This document shows, piece after piece, positions 54,753 to 64,000 of a DNA stretch of 64,000 bases. A model generated the notes under the pieces. That model was not told the DNA's origin. It searched no databases and saw only the letters and a program-made list of their open reading frames with translations. The translations under genes were made by a program, and so were the position numbers. The stretch is taken from the NCBI RefSeq assembly GCF_000142805.1, contig NC_013081.1, forward strand, positions 62,001 through 126,000, read 5' to 3'. Every line of letters starts with the position of its first letter. The first letter of the stretch is position 1. The stretch comes from Lachancea thermotolerans CBS 6340. Taxonomy: Eukaryota; Ascomycota; Saccharomycetes; Saccharomycetales; Saccharomycetaceae.

Positions 54753-56783
54753 ATGGAAGAATCGCGAAAGCGGCTCTCCAATGAGTCGCATGCAGTGCTT
54801 GGCCACCTTGATCCTCAGAGATTCACGTCGCAAATTCCTATGGCAGTCAACGGGCGAAGGAGGAACAGCACCGCATCCGCGATCGGCGGAGCGGGGCTAT
54901 CTGAACTCATCAATAGAAGCATGGCCAAAAATAAACCGGAGGTACCGAAAAGATCGTACACAGACTCTCGTAGAAGTCTTATAGCGGACCGCAAGAGCTT
55001 GCGCTCATCGCAGCGCACGTCGCTGCTTCCAAACCACGGGCTTAACAGTGCCAACACTACCAACACCAATAATAAAGACCCGCGGCCGCTGCGAGACAAG
55101 AACTTCCAAGTAGCCATCCAGCAAGAAATCTACGACTATCTACACTCACAGAAGTTTGATGTCCAGACAAATCATCCAATTTCACTGAAGTCGCTGCGAC
55201 AACCTACGCAGAAAGACTTTGTATTCATATTTCGGTGGCTTTACCAACGGATGGACCCGGGTTATAAGTTCAGCAAGTCTATTGAGCATGAGGTCTATAC
55301 GATTCTCAGGGCAATCCAGTACCCTTACCTCGAGACGATTAACAAATCTCAGATATCCGCAGTCGGGGGCTCGAGCTGGCCTAAGTTCCTCGGCATGCTG
55401 CATTGGTTGGTAAACATCAACAAACGGCTCGACAGCTACCTACAGAAAGTCGATCTTACGCTGATAAGCCAAAATACCCAGGACATCACTGTTCTACAAC
55501 AACCGATAGGAACCATAGATGAACAGGAGGACAAGCAAGAGAAATACGAGCTGATAGTCGAGCGCTTATTTATTGACTACATTGTACAATCTTACAAGAG
55601 CTTCCTGAGACTGGATGACGACTACGACCAGTACATGAAAGAGCTGGAGTTGGGTTTTGAAAAGTTTGCCCAGGTCATCAGAAGCGATATTGCCAATATA
55701 GGCATGCAGAACAGTGACTTGTCTGTCAAGTACCAAGAGTTAGTTGGAAAAGGGCAGGATGTCAAGGTTGCGAAGGATAAATTCAACGCGCTCCGAAGCG
55801 ATTTGACAAAATTTCAAAACTATGTGAACGCGATGCAGCATAAGAGCCAGGAATGGCCCAAAAAACTGGAGAAAATGGAAACCGAAAGGGAAAATAAGAT
55901 GTCGCAACTGAAAGCTACGGAAAACCAAATTACTGAATTCCGAGATTTAATAAAGGGCAAAAATATCGAAATAGCGGAAGTGGATAGACTAAATGCTGAG
56001 CGCGAAAGGCTCACTAGATCTCTTGATTCTGTTTCAACAGATATGGATCAGGCAGTCAGCCTTTTGAAGGCTCAGAAAATGGAGGCTGAAAGCGCGTACA
56101 AGACGCTGCTTGATGTTGGAAAACAGTATGAATCCGCGGTCGAAAGCTTAGTCGTAGCGCGCTTGAATTTGGGACATCAATTGAATACTGATAACAGGAA
56201 AATCTCTCTCCCAGATACCTTTTACTCTCGTGGGTACGAGCCTGGCCAGTCTGGCCTCGATAACGACATACCTCCAGAAATGGATGTACGCGGAACGATT
56301 AAGCCCAAGCTCTTAGAACTCAATGAAGAAGTCAGAAGTCGCGTTCAGAAACTGCAACAGGAAAATGCATCATTTGAAGCACATTTAGAAAATCTCAAAC
56401 AAGAGATTAGTGAGAAAACGAGATACCTCGAGAGCTTAGAGAACGAGCTGTCAATCGCCAAATCCCAATACGATGAACAGCAGCAGGAAAGTCAAAGCCA
56501 TCTATTGTCACAGCGAATTGAAATCGAAAAAATGGAACGGAAGCTTCAAAATGTTAGATATTCTTCTCATCAGAAAATTGCGGAAGCAGAGCAAAAGGTT
56601 CAAAGTACAAAACTCAAATACGAGGAACTAAAACTTGCTGTGAACCGAGAAAGAAATATCTTACACGGTAAAGTTATTCAACTAATTGACTACGTCAGTG
56701 ACTTCAAAATCAACGTACAGTCTGCAGTCGAAGACTTGGATTACCTCGCAATAGAAGAACTCAATAAAATAAAGTTCGAGTAA
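54753..56783 (+). CDS. NDC80: Kinetochore protein Ndc80
   Basis: 676 residues (691 in S. cerevisiae). Ndc80 is the microtubule-binding subunit of the four-protein Ndc80 complex at the outer kinetochore. The first ~115 residues are basic and disordered (Aurora/Ipl1 target tail). The calponin-homology domain follows (about 120-235; RDKNFQVAIQQEIYDYL, DFVFIFRWLYQRMDPGYKF, EVYTILRAIQYPYL). After it comes a helical hairpin region and a long coiled coil (about 290-660) with the usual loop near 460-520, where proline and glycine appear. Divergent from PAN6 and convergent with SSL2, as for YIL144W. Confidence 0.97.
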   Translation: MEESRKRLSNESHAVLGHLDPQRFTSQIPMAVNGRRRNSTASAIGGAGLSELINRSMAKNKPEVPKRSYTDSRRSLIADRKSLRSSQRTSLLPNHGLNSANTTNTNNKDPRPLRDKNFQVAIQQEIYDYLHSQKFDVQTNHPISLKSLRQPTQKDFVFIFRWLYQRMDPGYKFSKSIEHEVYTILRAIQYPYLETINKSQISAVGGSSWPKFLGMLHWLVNINKRLDSYLQKVDLTLISQNTQDITVLQQPIGTIDEQEDKQEKYELIVERLFIDYIVQSYKSFLRLDDDYDQYMKELELGFEKFAQVIRSDIANIGMQNSDLSVKYQELVGKGQDVKVAKDKFNALRSDLTKFQNYVNAMQHKSQEWPKKLEKMETERENKMSQLKATENQITEFRDLIKGKNIEIAEVDRLNAERERLTRSLDSVSTDMDQAVSLLKAQKMEAESAYKTLLDVGKQYESAVESLVVARLNLGHQLNTDNRKISLPDTFYSRGYEPGQSGLDNDIPPEMDVRGTIKPKLLELNEEVRSRVQKLQQENASFEAHLENLKQEISEKTRYLESLENELSIAKSQYDEQQQESQSHLLSQRIEIEKMERKLQNVRYSSHQKIAEAEQKVQSTKLKYEELKLAVNRERNILHGKVIQLIDYVSDFKINVQSAVEDLDYLAIEELNKIKFE

Positions 56784-56883
56784 CAATAAATAACATACAA
56801 TAATAAAGCACCATTCTCTCCTGGCGAGAGAGTCCGTCTCATTAAAAACTAATGATTTGCGATTTTTCTTTAAATTATGGATG

Positions 56884-59403
56884 CTATTTCTTAGCGTTTC
56901 TATAATACAGTTTTCGAATCATTGGGTGATGTTCCTTCAGGTCCTTGTTCCTATTAGACGAGTACTCCACATACGCCATATCCTCACCGCCAGCCAGGCC
57001 TGAAAGGGAGCCCTCTCCCCTTACAGCCTTTGACTTAGCTTTCTTGTTTGCATGCGCCCCACGGCCGACAGAATTCTCCGCGTCGTCACCAACCTCAATA
57101 CCAGCAGCTTCTTCGTTTTTTAAGAGCACTTCTTGAAGAAGCTCGCGACGTTCGCGTGCTGTCGAGTAGGTTAAATTAGGAAGACTCTCCATGCCATGTA
57201 AGTGGGTAATGACTTTGAAAGCATAACCTTGATCAACCAAAAATGCCTGCCTTTTGGTTGAATAGTACATCTCTTGAGTGTCTTTGGATACAAGAGAGTA
57301 GAAGAATGCGTTAAATCCTTCATCATTACGTCTCTTGGCCCGCAAAATTCTACCCAATCTTTGCGCCTCTTGACGACGGGAACCGTAATGCGAAGATATC
57401 TGGATCAAGCAAGTTGCTTCCGGCAAATCAATTGATGTATCTCCCACTTTCGATAAAAATATTGTGTTAATTTGGTCGTTGAACTGAAAGTTCTGTAGAA
57501 TGTTCATTCTTTCTTGCTGAGGTGTTGAACCATAAATGAATGGTTTCCCTAATTTTAAGGCGTATTCCTGTAGTGCGTAAACATTATCTGAGAAGACGAT
57601 AATTTTGTCTCCTCGTTTCTCGTGGTACTGTATCAAAAATTGACAAGCCTGAAACTTTGTGGGATTCATGATGTATAGTAACATTCTCTTCCTTGCATTT
57701 TCTCTCAAATATTCTTGATAGAACTCAGCAGTCATTGGGCACCACACTTCGGCACATTGCACATTAGCAATATGTCCTTTCTGCGAAAGCTCCATCCAAT
57801 TTGCTTCATACAATTTGGGACCAATAAGGAAATTTAAATCACTAATTTTGTCATCCTCACGCACCAATGTAGCTGTAAGACCTAGCTTAGCGTGTGCTGC
57901 TATGGTAGTAACAACTCTTCTAAACATGGCGGCGGGAACAACATGAACTTCATCTAAAATGATGAACCCCCATTCTCTCCCGGTAAGAAAATCCATGACT
58001 TTCTGAGAATCGTGTGATCTATTTCTGGTATTTGCCACCATAGAATAGGTTGAAACAACGAGGCCTGATTCCGTTTGAAACATCTCCTTGTTATCTGATG
58101 TGAAAACCGCAACATTCTCGGGTTGTAAGGTGCACCATTGAAGAAATTGTTGTCTCCATTGCATGACAGAGACAGACGAAGTGCAAAGCACAATCACAGA
58201 TTTTTTGATAGTGCAAGCTGCTGTGATTCCCACCAAGGTTTTACCAGCACCACAAGGCAAAACAATGATACCACTTCTAGCACGACCATTACCAAACATT
58301 TTACTCAAAGACTTCTCCTGATAAGGTCTAATTTGAGTAGAAGGTTTGAGGTCAATGTCCAAATCCGGGTTTCTATGATCATTGCGGAAGTCGTACTCTT
58401 CTAGAACTGGGTAATCAATTTCTTGACACCTTTTCTTGACAATTTCAACAGATTCATTGGCAATTTCGAAGGCATGAACGGCGTCAATATCATCATTGTC
58501 ATCATCTAACCGGATCTCGCCAACAACAGAAGAGAAAACTGCCTCCACATCATTAGGGTCAACCTTTTCACTAGGGGCGCTTTCATTAGGCCTCGAGGCT
58601 TGCTGGGAACCGGCCTTGTTGGGGGCCGGAGTGGCATCCGAGTCTATTCTGAGTGACCCTATCACTGGGTCTTTTAGTAACATTTGAAGAATGTCTGCCT
58701 GAGAGGTCTCGACAAAATACCTGTTATGTTTAATGACAAGCTTCACTTTACCATAAGACACTGTTGCACTTTTGATGAAGTTGATAATCGAAGGCGCCAC
58801 AGGAACCTTAGACAACCTATCAAGAACTGCTATAATGTCGTCCGTCTCCAGACCCACAGACACAGCCGCGTACAGAGAGTAGGCTGTAATTTTATATTCA
58901 TGGATGTGCGAAGGCCGGCTAACTGGCTCTGCAATTGTAACCAAAAAGTCTTGCGCCTGCTCTGCTAGGGGCGAGAAACTCTCTAAGATAACCCTGCCGT
59001 CTCCAGGAGAAATCCAGAGAGGCCGCGATGCGTGGTCGGGTTTCAGTTTCAAATAGCTGAAATCGTTTCTACGAAATAGACCTGAAACGACATCGGGAAC
59101 AAAGTCAGGCGGTGCGTCCGTCTGCACATCATGCAGAAATGTTTGATCCTTGGCTGCCAGTTTGTTTAGGGTCTCATTGGTTGAAGAGTTGTTTTTTTTA
59201 TTCTTTTGATTGGTCTTGCGAACCTGTTTTTTGGGCTTGGGTCTTGAAGAGGCATTAGTCATGCCCATATCGTCGTCACCATCTATAAACCCGTCATCGT
59301 AGTCAGAGTTATCAGTCGCCACCGAATCATCAGAGAAATAGTTCAAGTCTGTATTAGAATACAGACCTCCTTTGCTTCTAGTCTGGTATTGATGTTCCGC
59401 CAT
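56884..59403 (-). CDS. SSL2: TFIIH DNA translocase/helicase Ssl2 (XPB)
   Basis: 839 residues (843 in S. cerevisiae). Ssl2 is the 3'-5' translocase of TFIIH that opens promoters and acts in nucleotide excision repair. A mixed acidic/basic N-terminus (1-90) precedes the damage-recognition-like domain (about 115-330). Helicase motifs follow: [17 protein letters not shown], Walker [11 protein letters not shown], Walker B ILDEVHVV, the RED motif [28 protein letters not shown] and motif [17 protein letters not shown]. The C-terminal part ends in a lysine-rich tail. No frame damage. The stop lies 100 bp from that of NDC80. Matches YIL143C. Confidence 0.98.
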   Translation of the reverse strand: MAEHQYQTRSKGGLYSNTDLNYFSDDSVATDNSDYDDGFIDGDDDMGMTNASSRPKPKKQVRKTNQKNKKNNSSTNETLNKLAAKDQTFLHDVQTDAPPDFVPDVVSGLFRRNDFSYLKLKPDHASRPLWISPGDGRVILESFSPLAEQAQDFLVTIAEPVSRPSHIHEYKITAYSLYAAVSVGLETDDIIAVLDRLSKVPVAPSIINFIKSATVSYGKVKLVIKHNRYFVETSQADILQMLLKDPVIGSLRIDSDATPAPNKAGSQQASRPNESAPSEKVDPNDVEAVFSSVVGEIRLDDDNDDIDAVHAFEIANESVEIVKKRCQEIDYPVLEEYDFRNDHRNPDLDIDLKPSTQIRPYQEKSLSKMFGNGRARSGIIVLPCGAGKTLVGITAACTIKKSVIVLCTSSVSVMQWRQQFLQWCTLQPENVAVFTSDNKEMFQTESGLVVSTYSMVANTRNRSHDSQKVMDFLTGREWGFIILDEVHVVPAAMFRRVVTTIAAHAKLGLTATLVREDDKISDLNFLIGPKLYEANWMELSQKGHIANVQCAEVWCPMTAEFYQEYLRENARKRMLLYIMNPTKFQACQFLIQYHEKRGDKIIVFSDNVYALQEYALKLGKPFIYGSTPQQERMNILQNFQFNDQINTIFLSKVGDTSIDLPEATCLIQISSHYGSRRQEAQRLGRILRAKRRNDEGFNAFFYSLVSKDTQEMYYSTKRQAFLVDQGYAFKVITHLHGMESLPNLTYSTARERRELLQEVLLKNEEAAGIEVGDDAENSVGRGAHANKKAKSKAVRGEGSLSGLAGGEDMAYVEYSSNRNKDLKEHHPMIRKLYYRNAKK

Positions 59404-59573
59404 AAGGTGAGGTCTAGCAGCAAATTCGAGCTAGGGATGTCGCCAGTATGCCTAACTAGCGCTGTCTCCAAAGCTTGGCTCAGTTGACGTTGAAGCTACG
59501 CTAAATTTATGATTAAGATCAAATTTCCTTCAAGTCGATGATCACAAGATACGATCATAGTTCTTGCGAGTCT

Positions 59574-59583
59574 AAAAATTTTC
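59574..59583 (+). promoter_or_regulatory. RRPE box
   Basis: AAAAATTTTC, the rRNA-processing element bound by Stb3 in S. cerevisiae, 109 bp upstream of the SRP40 ATG and 18 bp before the PAC box. Confidence 0.7.
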
Positions 59584-59601
59584 CAAGATTATCGATGCGA
59601 T

Positions 59602-59611
59602 GCGATGAGAT
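59602..59611 (+). promoter_or_regulatory. PAC box
   Basis: GCGATGAGAT, an exact PAC consensus, 71 bp upstream of the SRP40 ATG. With the RRPE it forms the usual ribosome-biogenesis regulon pair. Confidence 0.75.
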
Positions 59612-59682
59612 AATACTCTTGAGACGAATAGCGTGCACTATCGAAAGTGAGCTTCAGCGGTGTAATTGGCACTAGTCTAGAA

Positions 59683-60966
59683 ATGGCGTCAAAGAAATCA
59701 GGAAAGGTTGCGAAGAGTGAGGCCCCAAAACTCTCAGAGAAGATGAAAAAAGAGGAATTGAGCACAAGTGGTTCAAGTTCTAGCTCCAGTTCCTCTAGTT
59801 CATCTGACTCTAGTTCATCTAGGTCTTCGAGCTCCGATGAATCCTCTAGCTCTTCAAGCTCTTCCAGCTCTTCAAGCTCTTCCAGCTCTTCAAGTTCTTC
59901 TAGCTCTTCCAGCTCCTCTGATAGCGAGCTGAGCACAAGTTCGGGAGAGAGTTCCAATGAAGAAAAGAGCAAGCCAGGAAATAAACGTAAGAAGTCTCCA
60001 AAAACCGCCAAAGCGGCCAAGAAGCAAAAGTTGTCGAAGAAGAGTAGCTCTAGCGAGTCGTCATCGTCTTCATCATCGTCAGGGTCCTCGAGCAGCTCTT
60101 CTGACAGCGAAAGCTCGTCATCTTCAAGCGCATCCAGCGATGAGTCTTCGTCTTCAAGTTCTTCGGATAGCGAGTCCTCCTCATCTGGCAGCTCTTCCTC
60201 CTCATCTGGCAGCTCTTCCTCCTCATCTGGCAGCAGCTCTTCGTCGTCTGACAGCGACTCTTCGTCGTCTGACAGCGACTCTTCCTCGTCTGGCAGCGAC
60301 TCTTCCTCGTCCAGTAGCGACTCTTCCTCTTCTGACAGCGACTCTTCCTCCTCCGACAGCGACTCTTCCTCGTCTGGCAGCGACTCTTCCTCGTCTGGCA
60401 GCGACTCTTCTTCATCTGGCAGCAGCTCTTCATCGTCTGACAGCGACTCTTCCTCTTCGAGCAGTGGCTCTTCCTCTTCTGACAGCGACTCTTCTGAAAG
60501 CGATGCTTCGTCAAGCAGTTCTTCCGATGATGAAGCCGAAAAATCGCAATTGAAAAGCCATTCCTCGCCGGCTGGCTCTTCCTCTTCCACAAAGAAGAAC
60601 AGCAAGCATGATGGAGAGACCCAAGAAACCTCTCAGGGGTCGTCCTCGTCTTCCAAAACTGCTTCACCAGATGCGCCCTCACCCGCTGCTCCAAAAGACG
60701 GTATTCCTGCGGCTGTTGACGAGCTTAAACCCGGCCAACGCAAACACTTTTCCCGTATAGACAAAAATGCTATTAAGTTTGAAGACCGAGTTTTGACGGA
60801 CAATACCTACAAAGGTGCTGCTGGTACCTGGGGCGAGAAAGCAAACGAGAAGTTGGGAAGAGTGAGAGGCAAGGATTTTACTAAGAATAAAAACAAAATG
60901 AAGAGAGGTTCTTACAGAGGCGGAAGCATCACTTTGTCAAGTGGCTCTTACAAGTTTACCGATTAA
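59683..60966 (+). CDS. SRP40: Nucleolar serine-rich protein Srp40 (Nopp140 type)
   Basis: 427 residues from the ATG at 59683; the open frame runs 12 codons upstream to a GTG. Two very long serine/acidic tracts (about 27-85 and 120-285), separated by a basic KRKKSPKTAKAAKKQK segment, are typical of Nopp140/Srp40 and are targets of casein kinase 2. The conserved C-terminal SRP40 domain (about 360-425) reads HFSRIDKNAIKFEDRVLTDN, WGEKANEKLG and GGSITLSSGSYKF. The protein acts as a chaperone for snoRNPs in the nucleolus. Length is 406 in S. cerevisiae. Matches YKR092C, between SSL2 and the SRL3 ancestor. Confidence 0.95.
   Translation: MASKKSGKVAKSEAPKLSEKMKKEELSTSGSSSSSSSSSSSDSSSSRSSSSDESSSSSSSSSSSSSSSSSSSSSSSSSSDSELSTSSGESSNEEKSKPGNKRKKSPKTAKAAKKQKLSKKSSSSESSSSSSSSGSSSSSSDSESSSSSSASSDESSSSSSSDSESSSSGSSSSSSGSSSSSSGSSSSSSDSDSSSSDSDSSSSGSDSSSSSSDSSSSDSDSSSSDSDSSSSGSDSSSSGSDSSSSGSSSSSSDSDSSSSSSGSSSSDSDSSESDASSSSSSDDEAEKSQLKSHSSPAGSSSSTKKNSKHDGETQETSQGSSSSSKTASPDAPSPAAPKDGIPAAVDELKPGQRKHFSRIDKNAIKFEDRVLTDNTYKGAAGTWGEKANEKLGRVRGKDFTKNKNKMKRGSYRGGSITLSSGSYKFTD
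60187..60501 (+). repeat. 21-bp coding minisatellite in SRP40
   Basis: Fifteen phased 21-bp units of the form GGCAGCGACTCTTCCTCGTC+T, each encoding seven residues (G/D/S)-S-D-S-S-S-S. Units differ mainly at third positions. The phase also leaves an antisense frame open (59589-60605), which I do not accept as a gene. Confidence 0.85.
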
Positions 60967-61482
60967 AGTCAGCTTCCCGATCACAAGTGTAAAAGCTTGT
61001 CTACGACGCAGCCCCTTCAAGTCTTATACCGCATTTGCACGCGAGGCAACAAAATTAGACGCTAGAAATCTCTGTTGATAGCATAACTGTCTATGCCATC
61101 GAGCGTTATTACACCTTCTTAATAGCGCCGGGACAATTTTTGAAAACCCAGTTACCACTAGCGCCGCTGCGAAGGACAAACAATGATCCCTCGGTGAGTT
61201 TGATTCAATATTTTCTCTTCTTAATCACTTAGAGGAAGCTGCCATGTCTACAGTGCTCAAATTGCGACTTCGTTGATACACAATAACCAGCTAAACCCCA
61301 TGCTGCCGATGACTTACCACGGTGGAGATTGCATTGCTTCGGCGAATGTTTTCCATGAGAAAACCTGGAGTCAAAGCTACAGGACTGGACGCCACTGTAA
61401 ACCTCGCAACTTGAGAGTTTAGCTTATTAATATTACAAATTCATATATAATTAAAAGTCAACCGTAGACCCAATCTATTACC
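60967..61482. other. Convergent SRP40/SRL3 intergenic region
   Basis: 516 bp between convergent stops. A reading frame of about 66 codons can be made from 61183 only by assuming a 38-nt intron, too short for yeast, so no gene is called. The last 80 bp are AT-rich. Confidence 0.45.
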
Positions 61483-62442
61483 TTAATCATCATTAGTTTC
61501 CTCTACATCTGTTTCGACATCGAGAACAATTTGACTGCTCTCGCCTGCTTCGCTCTTGAGCAAAAACGGCTTAGCCAGCGTATTAGGTGCGGAAGAGTCG
61601 GAGGAGGAAGACCTGGAAGAGTGTGAAGTAGCTGGTTGCTCGGTCTGACTCGCTTGGCGCTGCGACAGCGGCGGCGGTGGCGGCAATGTGAACTCCGCAC
61701 TTTTTTTACGGGATTGCGACTTAGGCGATGACAGTGACATTAAAGTTTCAATAGCTTCGACTTCAGACGGTGGCTCTTTTGGCTTAGTAGATATTGGCGG
61801 CGGCCGAATTTTTCCTGGGCTCCCGGATCTGGCTGGTGAGGTCATAGAGTTTTGGCGTTGTTTTTTCTTGGGACTCGTGAGAGCGTTTAAAAATGCGGCG
61901 CGCGCCGAATTGCTGTCAGATTCATCGTCATCTAAGAACCGGTTGCTGTATGAAACACGATGTTTAGAGCTTGAAGTACTTGAAGGTTCTGCTGGGCCAT
62001 CATTATTTTCCAATTCTGGCAACGTCTTATCGACCCACCCGTTCTGTAACTTCACAAAGGCATAATTCAATCTAGTCTTAAGGCTGTTTGATATCTCCCG
62101 GATAGGCTTCTCGTTTTCCTTGTAAACGCCCGGCGACTTGAGCTTAGGAGACGGTGACAAGAAAAGTTCAGAATTTCGAGTTTTTGGCGTGGTGGGCGGC
62201 AGCAGTCGCGTTTTGACGCTCGGTGACTCAGGATTGGCGAAGTCTATACCGCTGTGTCTCTTAGAGCCTGCCACCGGCAGTGGAGAAGGCAGGAAGCCAT
62301 GCAGAACTGACGACCTGCGTCCCTTGTTGTTTGGCGGGGACGGCGTTAGGGGTGACTTCGGACTTGGCGCGTCAAACTCCTCTCTCTTCCCTTCAAGAGA
62401 ATGCCTATCTTTTGTTTTCTCCCTTCTTGGCGTGTTTTCCAT
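61483..62442 (-). CDS. SRL3: Whi5/Srl3-family G1/S repressor
   Basis: 319 residues. The only conserved fold is the GTB motif at about 119-145 (SLKTRLNYAFVKLQNGWVD), which contacts Swi6-bound SBF/MBF in Whi5. The rest is disordered with many SP/TP sites (for example FDAPSPKSPLTPSP), the expected Cdk phosphorylation targets, and two KR-rich stretches. Whi5 holds back SBF in G1 until Cdk phosphorylation removes it; Srl3 is its S. cerevisiae paralogue. Position next to SRP40 and PXL1 equals YKR091W (SRL3), so the symbol follows synteny; in a pre-duplication yeast the gene may carry the Whi5 function. Confidence 0.85.
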   Translation of the reverse strand: MENTPRREKTKDRHSLEGKREEFDAPSPKSPLTPSPPNNKGRRSSVLHGFLPSPLPVAGSKRHSGIDFANPESPSVKTRLLPPTTPKTRNSELFLSPSPKLKSPGVYKENEKPIREISNSLKTRLNYAFVKLQNGWVDKTLPELENNDGPAEPSSTSSSKHRVSYSNRFLDDDESDSNSARAAFLNALTSPKKKQRQNSMTSPARSGSPGKIRPPPISTKPKEPPSEVEAIETLMSLSSPKSQSRKKSAEFTLPPPPPLSQRQASQTEQPATSHSSRSSSSDSSAPNTLAKPFLLKSEAGESSQIVLDVETDVEETNDD

Positions 62443-62974
62443 GAGTGTCTTCTCTAGTCGTTTTTTGGATGGTTTGAAACGGTCTCCGCCCCTTTGTTTT
62501 GTACTTTGGCACTAGCCTTTTAAAAGTCAAACACGAAAGCTTCAATTTTTGCGAGACGGACGATCCTTCGGTCTTTTTCTAAAGAGAAGCAAATCTTCTG
62601 CAGGTACTTTTATTATTCGACTCCGAACCGATTCCTCGGTTTCTGTTTGCCTCAGAACCTCTGTGTTGACTAATGTGTTTACCTGTTTGGCTATTGTGCT
62701 GGTGCTCCTTGTTTTGATTTTCAAACTTTCAAAAAATTTCGCACATCACTGTTTCTCAAGAACAAACAAACCAGGCCTTAGAACGAGCATTCTCAGGAAG
62801 TGTTCGCTGCAGATCATTGGTTTCATGCAGCTTGTTCGTAGCCGCAAGACTCAACTACTCCGCGCCTTCTGTGCCTTGAATGACAATCTTGTGTGCTTTA
62901 TAAGTTTTTATACATCATGCCGAAAAACGTAGGTAGTGTTACAATGTGTCGGGGAGCTATATTTGAGAGCCTTC
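62443..62974. other. SRL3 promoter / PXL1 3' region
   Basis: 532 bp between two minus-strand genes. A 127-codon plus frame (62549-62932) has no ATG at its start and no similarity I recognise. No clear SBF or MBF site was found. Confidence 0.4.
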
Positions 62975-64000
62975 TCAGGTGAAGTTGATGATGCGAGTCC
63001 TCCTCTTGGAAACTGTGTTATTTTGCCCCATGTTGCCAAAAGACTCGAGCTTGAGAGCCTCAATGTCGTGGTTTGCGCAAAGTGGGAGCTCGTTGTTGAA
63101 CAAAAAGTAGTCCTCGCAGATGAACTCGCCACAGCGAAAACACTTGAGACAGTCGACATGGAAGCGCTCGTCACGGTCGTTCTCAAGGCACTTTCCCTCT
63201 ATGAAACCCTGGCAAATCCGACAGATGCTGTTGTTGGTTTCGTGGAAATGCCTCTGACAGTACGGCTCGTCGTCAAGGATGTAGCAAACGACCTTCTTCG
63301 AGAAAGTGAGCTCGCACTTTATGCATTTGAAGCAGGGACGGTGCCACTGTCCCGACAGCTCGTTGGCCTTCTTGGAATATATGCGTCTGGAAGTCACCTC
63401 GAGGCCGCATGCACGGCAGGGGCCCTCGCCAGGTGGGTATTTGAAAACAGGCACCGGTGGCTCAGCTGGTTGAGACCCCTCAACCAGGCTGGACGAGCTA
63501 GATAGCCGGTGAGGTTCTTGTTTTGTTTCTGGTTTCGCGGTCTCGGCGCGTGCTTCAGCGGTGTTTTCCAGTTGGTACAGCTGTAGGGGCTGAATGACTG
63601 GAACTTTCAAGGACTCAGTCAACTGTTGCGATGGACGCATGAAATCTGTCATGTCGCTTTCTCTGTGGTCTGCTTGCCTAGGTTCGTCTTGTCTCCGGAT
63701 ATGATAGAACTGGGGAGAATCATCTGAACCTGGGGAAATTTCTCCAGACAAGGCATGCGCCCGATCCTCGGCAACAGAAAGAACTTGAGGCGTGAACTGT
63801 TGGTCATCACCGCTCGCTATGCCCGTTTGCAACTTCGCATCTATGCCTGTGGCTGCAGGATTAGAAACAAACCCAGACAAGTAAGCACTTGATTTTTTGA
63901 AGCGACTGCTTCCAGGTGAGTGGCGCCGATTTCCAACAGATAGATTTCTGTTTAGAGAAACGTTGTCCAGCTGCGCAAGCAGCCTCTCCACCTGCAACGA
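62975..64000 (-). CDS. PXL1: Paxillin-like LIM protein Pxl1, 3' part (cut by window edge)
   Basis: The last 341 codons are present; the N-terminus lies past base 64000. Two LIM zinc-binding domains end the protein. The first starts CRACGLEVTSRRIYS and includes WHRPCFKCIKC and CQRHFH; the second starts CRICQGFIEGKC and includes FHVDCLKCFRC and ends CANHD. The segment before them is serine- and proline-rich and disordered. Pxl1 localises to sites of polarised growth and is linked to Rho1 signalling in S. cerevisiae. Order SRP40, SRL3, PXL1 equals YKR092C, YKR091W, YKR090W. Confidence 0.93.
   Translation of the reverse strand, partial: SLQVERLLAQLDNVSLNRNLSVGNRRHSPGSSRFKKSSAYLSGFVSNPAATGIDAKLQTGIASGDDQQFTPQVLSVAEDRAHALSGEISPGSDDSPQFYHIRRQDEPRQADHRESDMTDFMRPSQQLTESLKVPVIQPLQLYQLENTAEARAETAKPETKQEPHRLSSSSSLVEGSQPAEPPVPVFKYPPGEGPCRACGLEVTSRRIYSKKANELSGQWHRPCFKCIKCELTFSKKVVCYILDDEPYCQRHFHETNNSICRICQGFIEGKCLENDRDERFHVDCLKCFRCGEFICEDYFLFNNELPLCANHDIEALKLESFGNMGQNNTVSKRRTRIINFT

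Larger units (their letters stand above)
59404..59682. promoter_or_regulatory. Divergent SSL2/SRP40 promoter with RRPE and PAC
   Basis: 279 bp. RRPE and PAC boxes, listed separately, stand in order toward SRP40. GATGCGATGCGATGAG shows a short ATGCG repetition leading into PAC. Confidence 0.75.

Noticed and set aside
59589-60605. 338-codon E/D/L-rich frame opposite SRP40
   Set aside because: It is the antisense reading of the serine-codon repeats; no independent signal.
61183-61421. Possible spliced small gene: ATG ATC CCT CG|GTGAGT ... TTAG|A giving about 66 codons
   Set aside because: The intron would be only 38 nt and lacks a CTAAC-type branch point; product not recognised.
62549-62932. 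127-codon plus frame upstream of SRL3
   Set aside because: Opens on TTG, no similarity, lies in a promoter.

Overview
This window is nuclear DNA from a budding yeast of the family Saccharomycetaceae that did not go through the whole-genome duplication; a Lachancea-like species fits best. The reasons are compact intron-poor genes, TACTAAC branch points, mid-range GC, and gene order. Genes that Saccharomyces cerevisiae splits between the left arm of chromosome IX (YIL) and the right arm of chromosome XI (YKR) are interleaved here in one block. Every YIL gene keeps its strand and every YKR gene is inverted, as expected of the unduplicated ancestral order. Species assignment is inference; family and pre-duplication status are well supported. 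I saw no transposon, virus-like element, tRNA, rRNA, CRISPR or convincing centromere.

Layout. 0-2 kb: divergent biotin genes BIO4 (cut by the window edge) and BIO3, sharing a promoter with a perfect Vhr1-type palindrome. 2.8-4.7 kb: secreted acid-sphingomyelinase-like phosphodiesterase. 5-14.5 kb: YIL161W homologue, peroxisomal thiolase POT1, formin BNR1, AIM20/SKG1, COA1 and a spliced mitofissin gene, ATG44. 14.6-28 kb: BAS1, UBP7/UBP11, GUT2, IMP2', RRD1, PCK1. 29-43 kb: YIL152W homologue, ESL1/ESL2, spliced PCC1, a lipid-kinase-like gene, spliced MCM10, MLP1/2. 43.4-64 kb: spliced RPL40A, SLN1, ATG32, a UGA4-type permease, PAN6, NDC80, SSL2, SRP40, SRL3/WHI5 and PXL1 (cut by the window edge).

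Four genes need splicing to be read correctly: ATG44 (9-nt first exon), PCC1, MCM10 (GC-AG intron) and RPL40A (8-nt first exon). Each join keeps frame and restores the expected protein. For COA1, BAS1, ESL1, MLP, SLN1, ATG32, PAN6, YIL161W and SRP40 the longest open frame begins upstream of the first credible ATG, so the start was moved inward.

Functional themes. Two parts of mitophagy lie 36 kb apart: the receptor ATG32 and the intermembrane-space fission factor ATG44. Non-fermentative carbon metabolism is represented by POT1, GUT2 and PCK1. Vitamin synthesis is represented by BIO3/BIO4 and PAN6. Promoter motifs agree with gene function in several places: Vhr1 site at BIO3/BIO4, Rap1 pair at RPL40A, RRPE+PAC at SRP40, GATA cluster at the permease. 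Most of the window is ordinary conserved yeast sequence. The least explained parts are the lipid-kinase-like gene with an altered glycine loop, the GC-rich G-run island between GUT2 and IMP2', and several gene-free kilobases.
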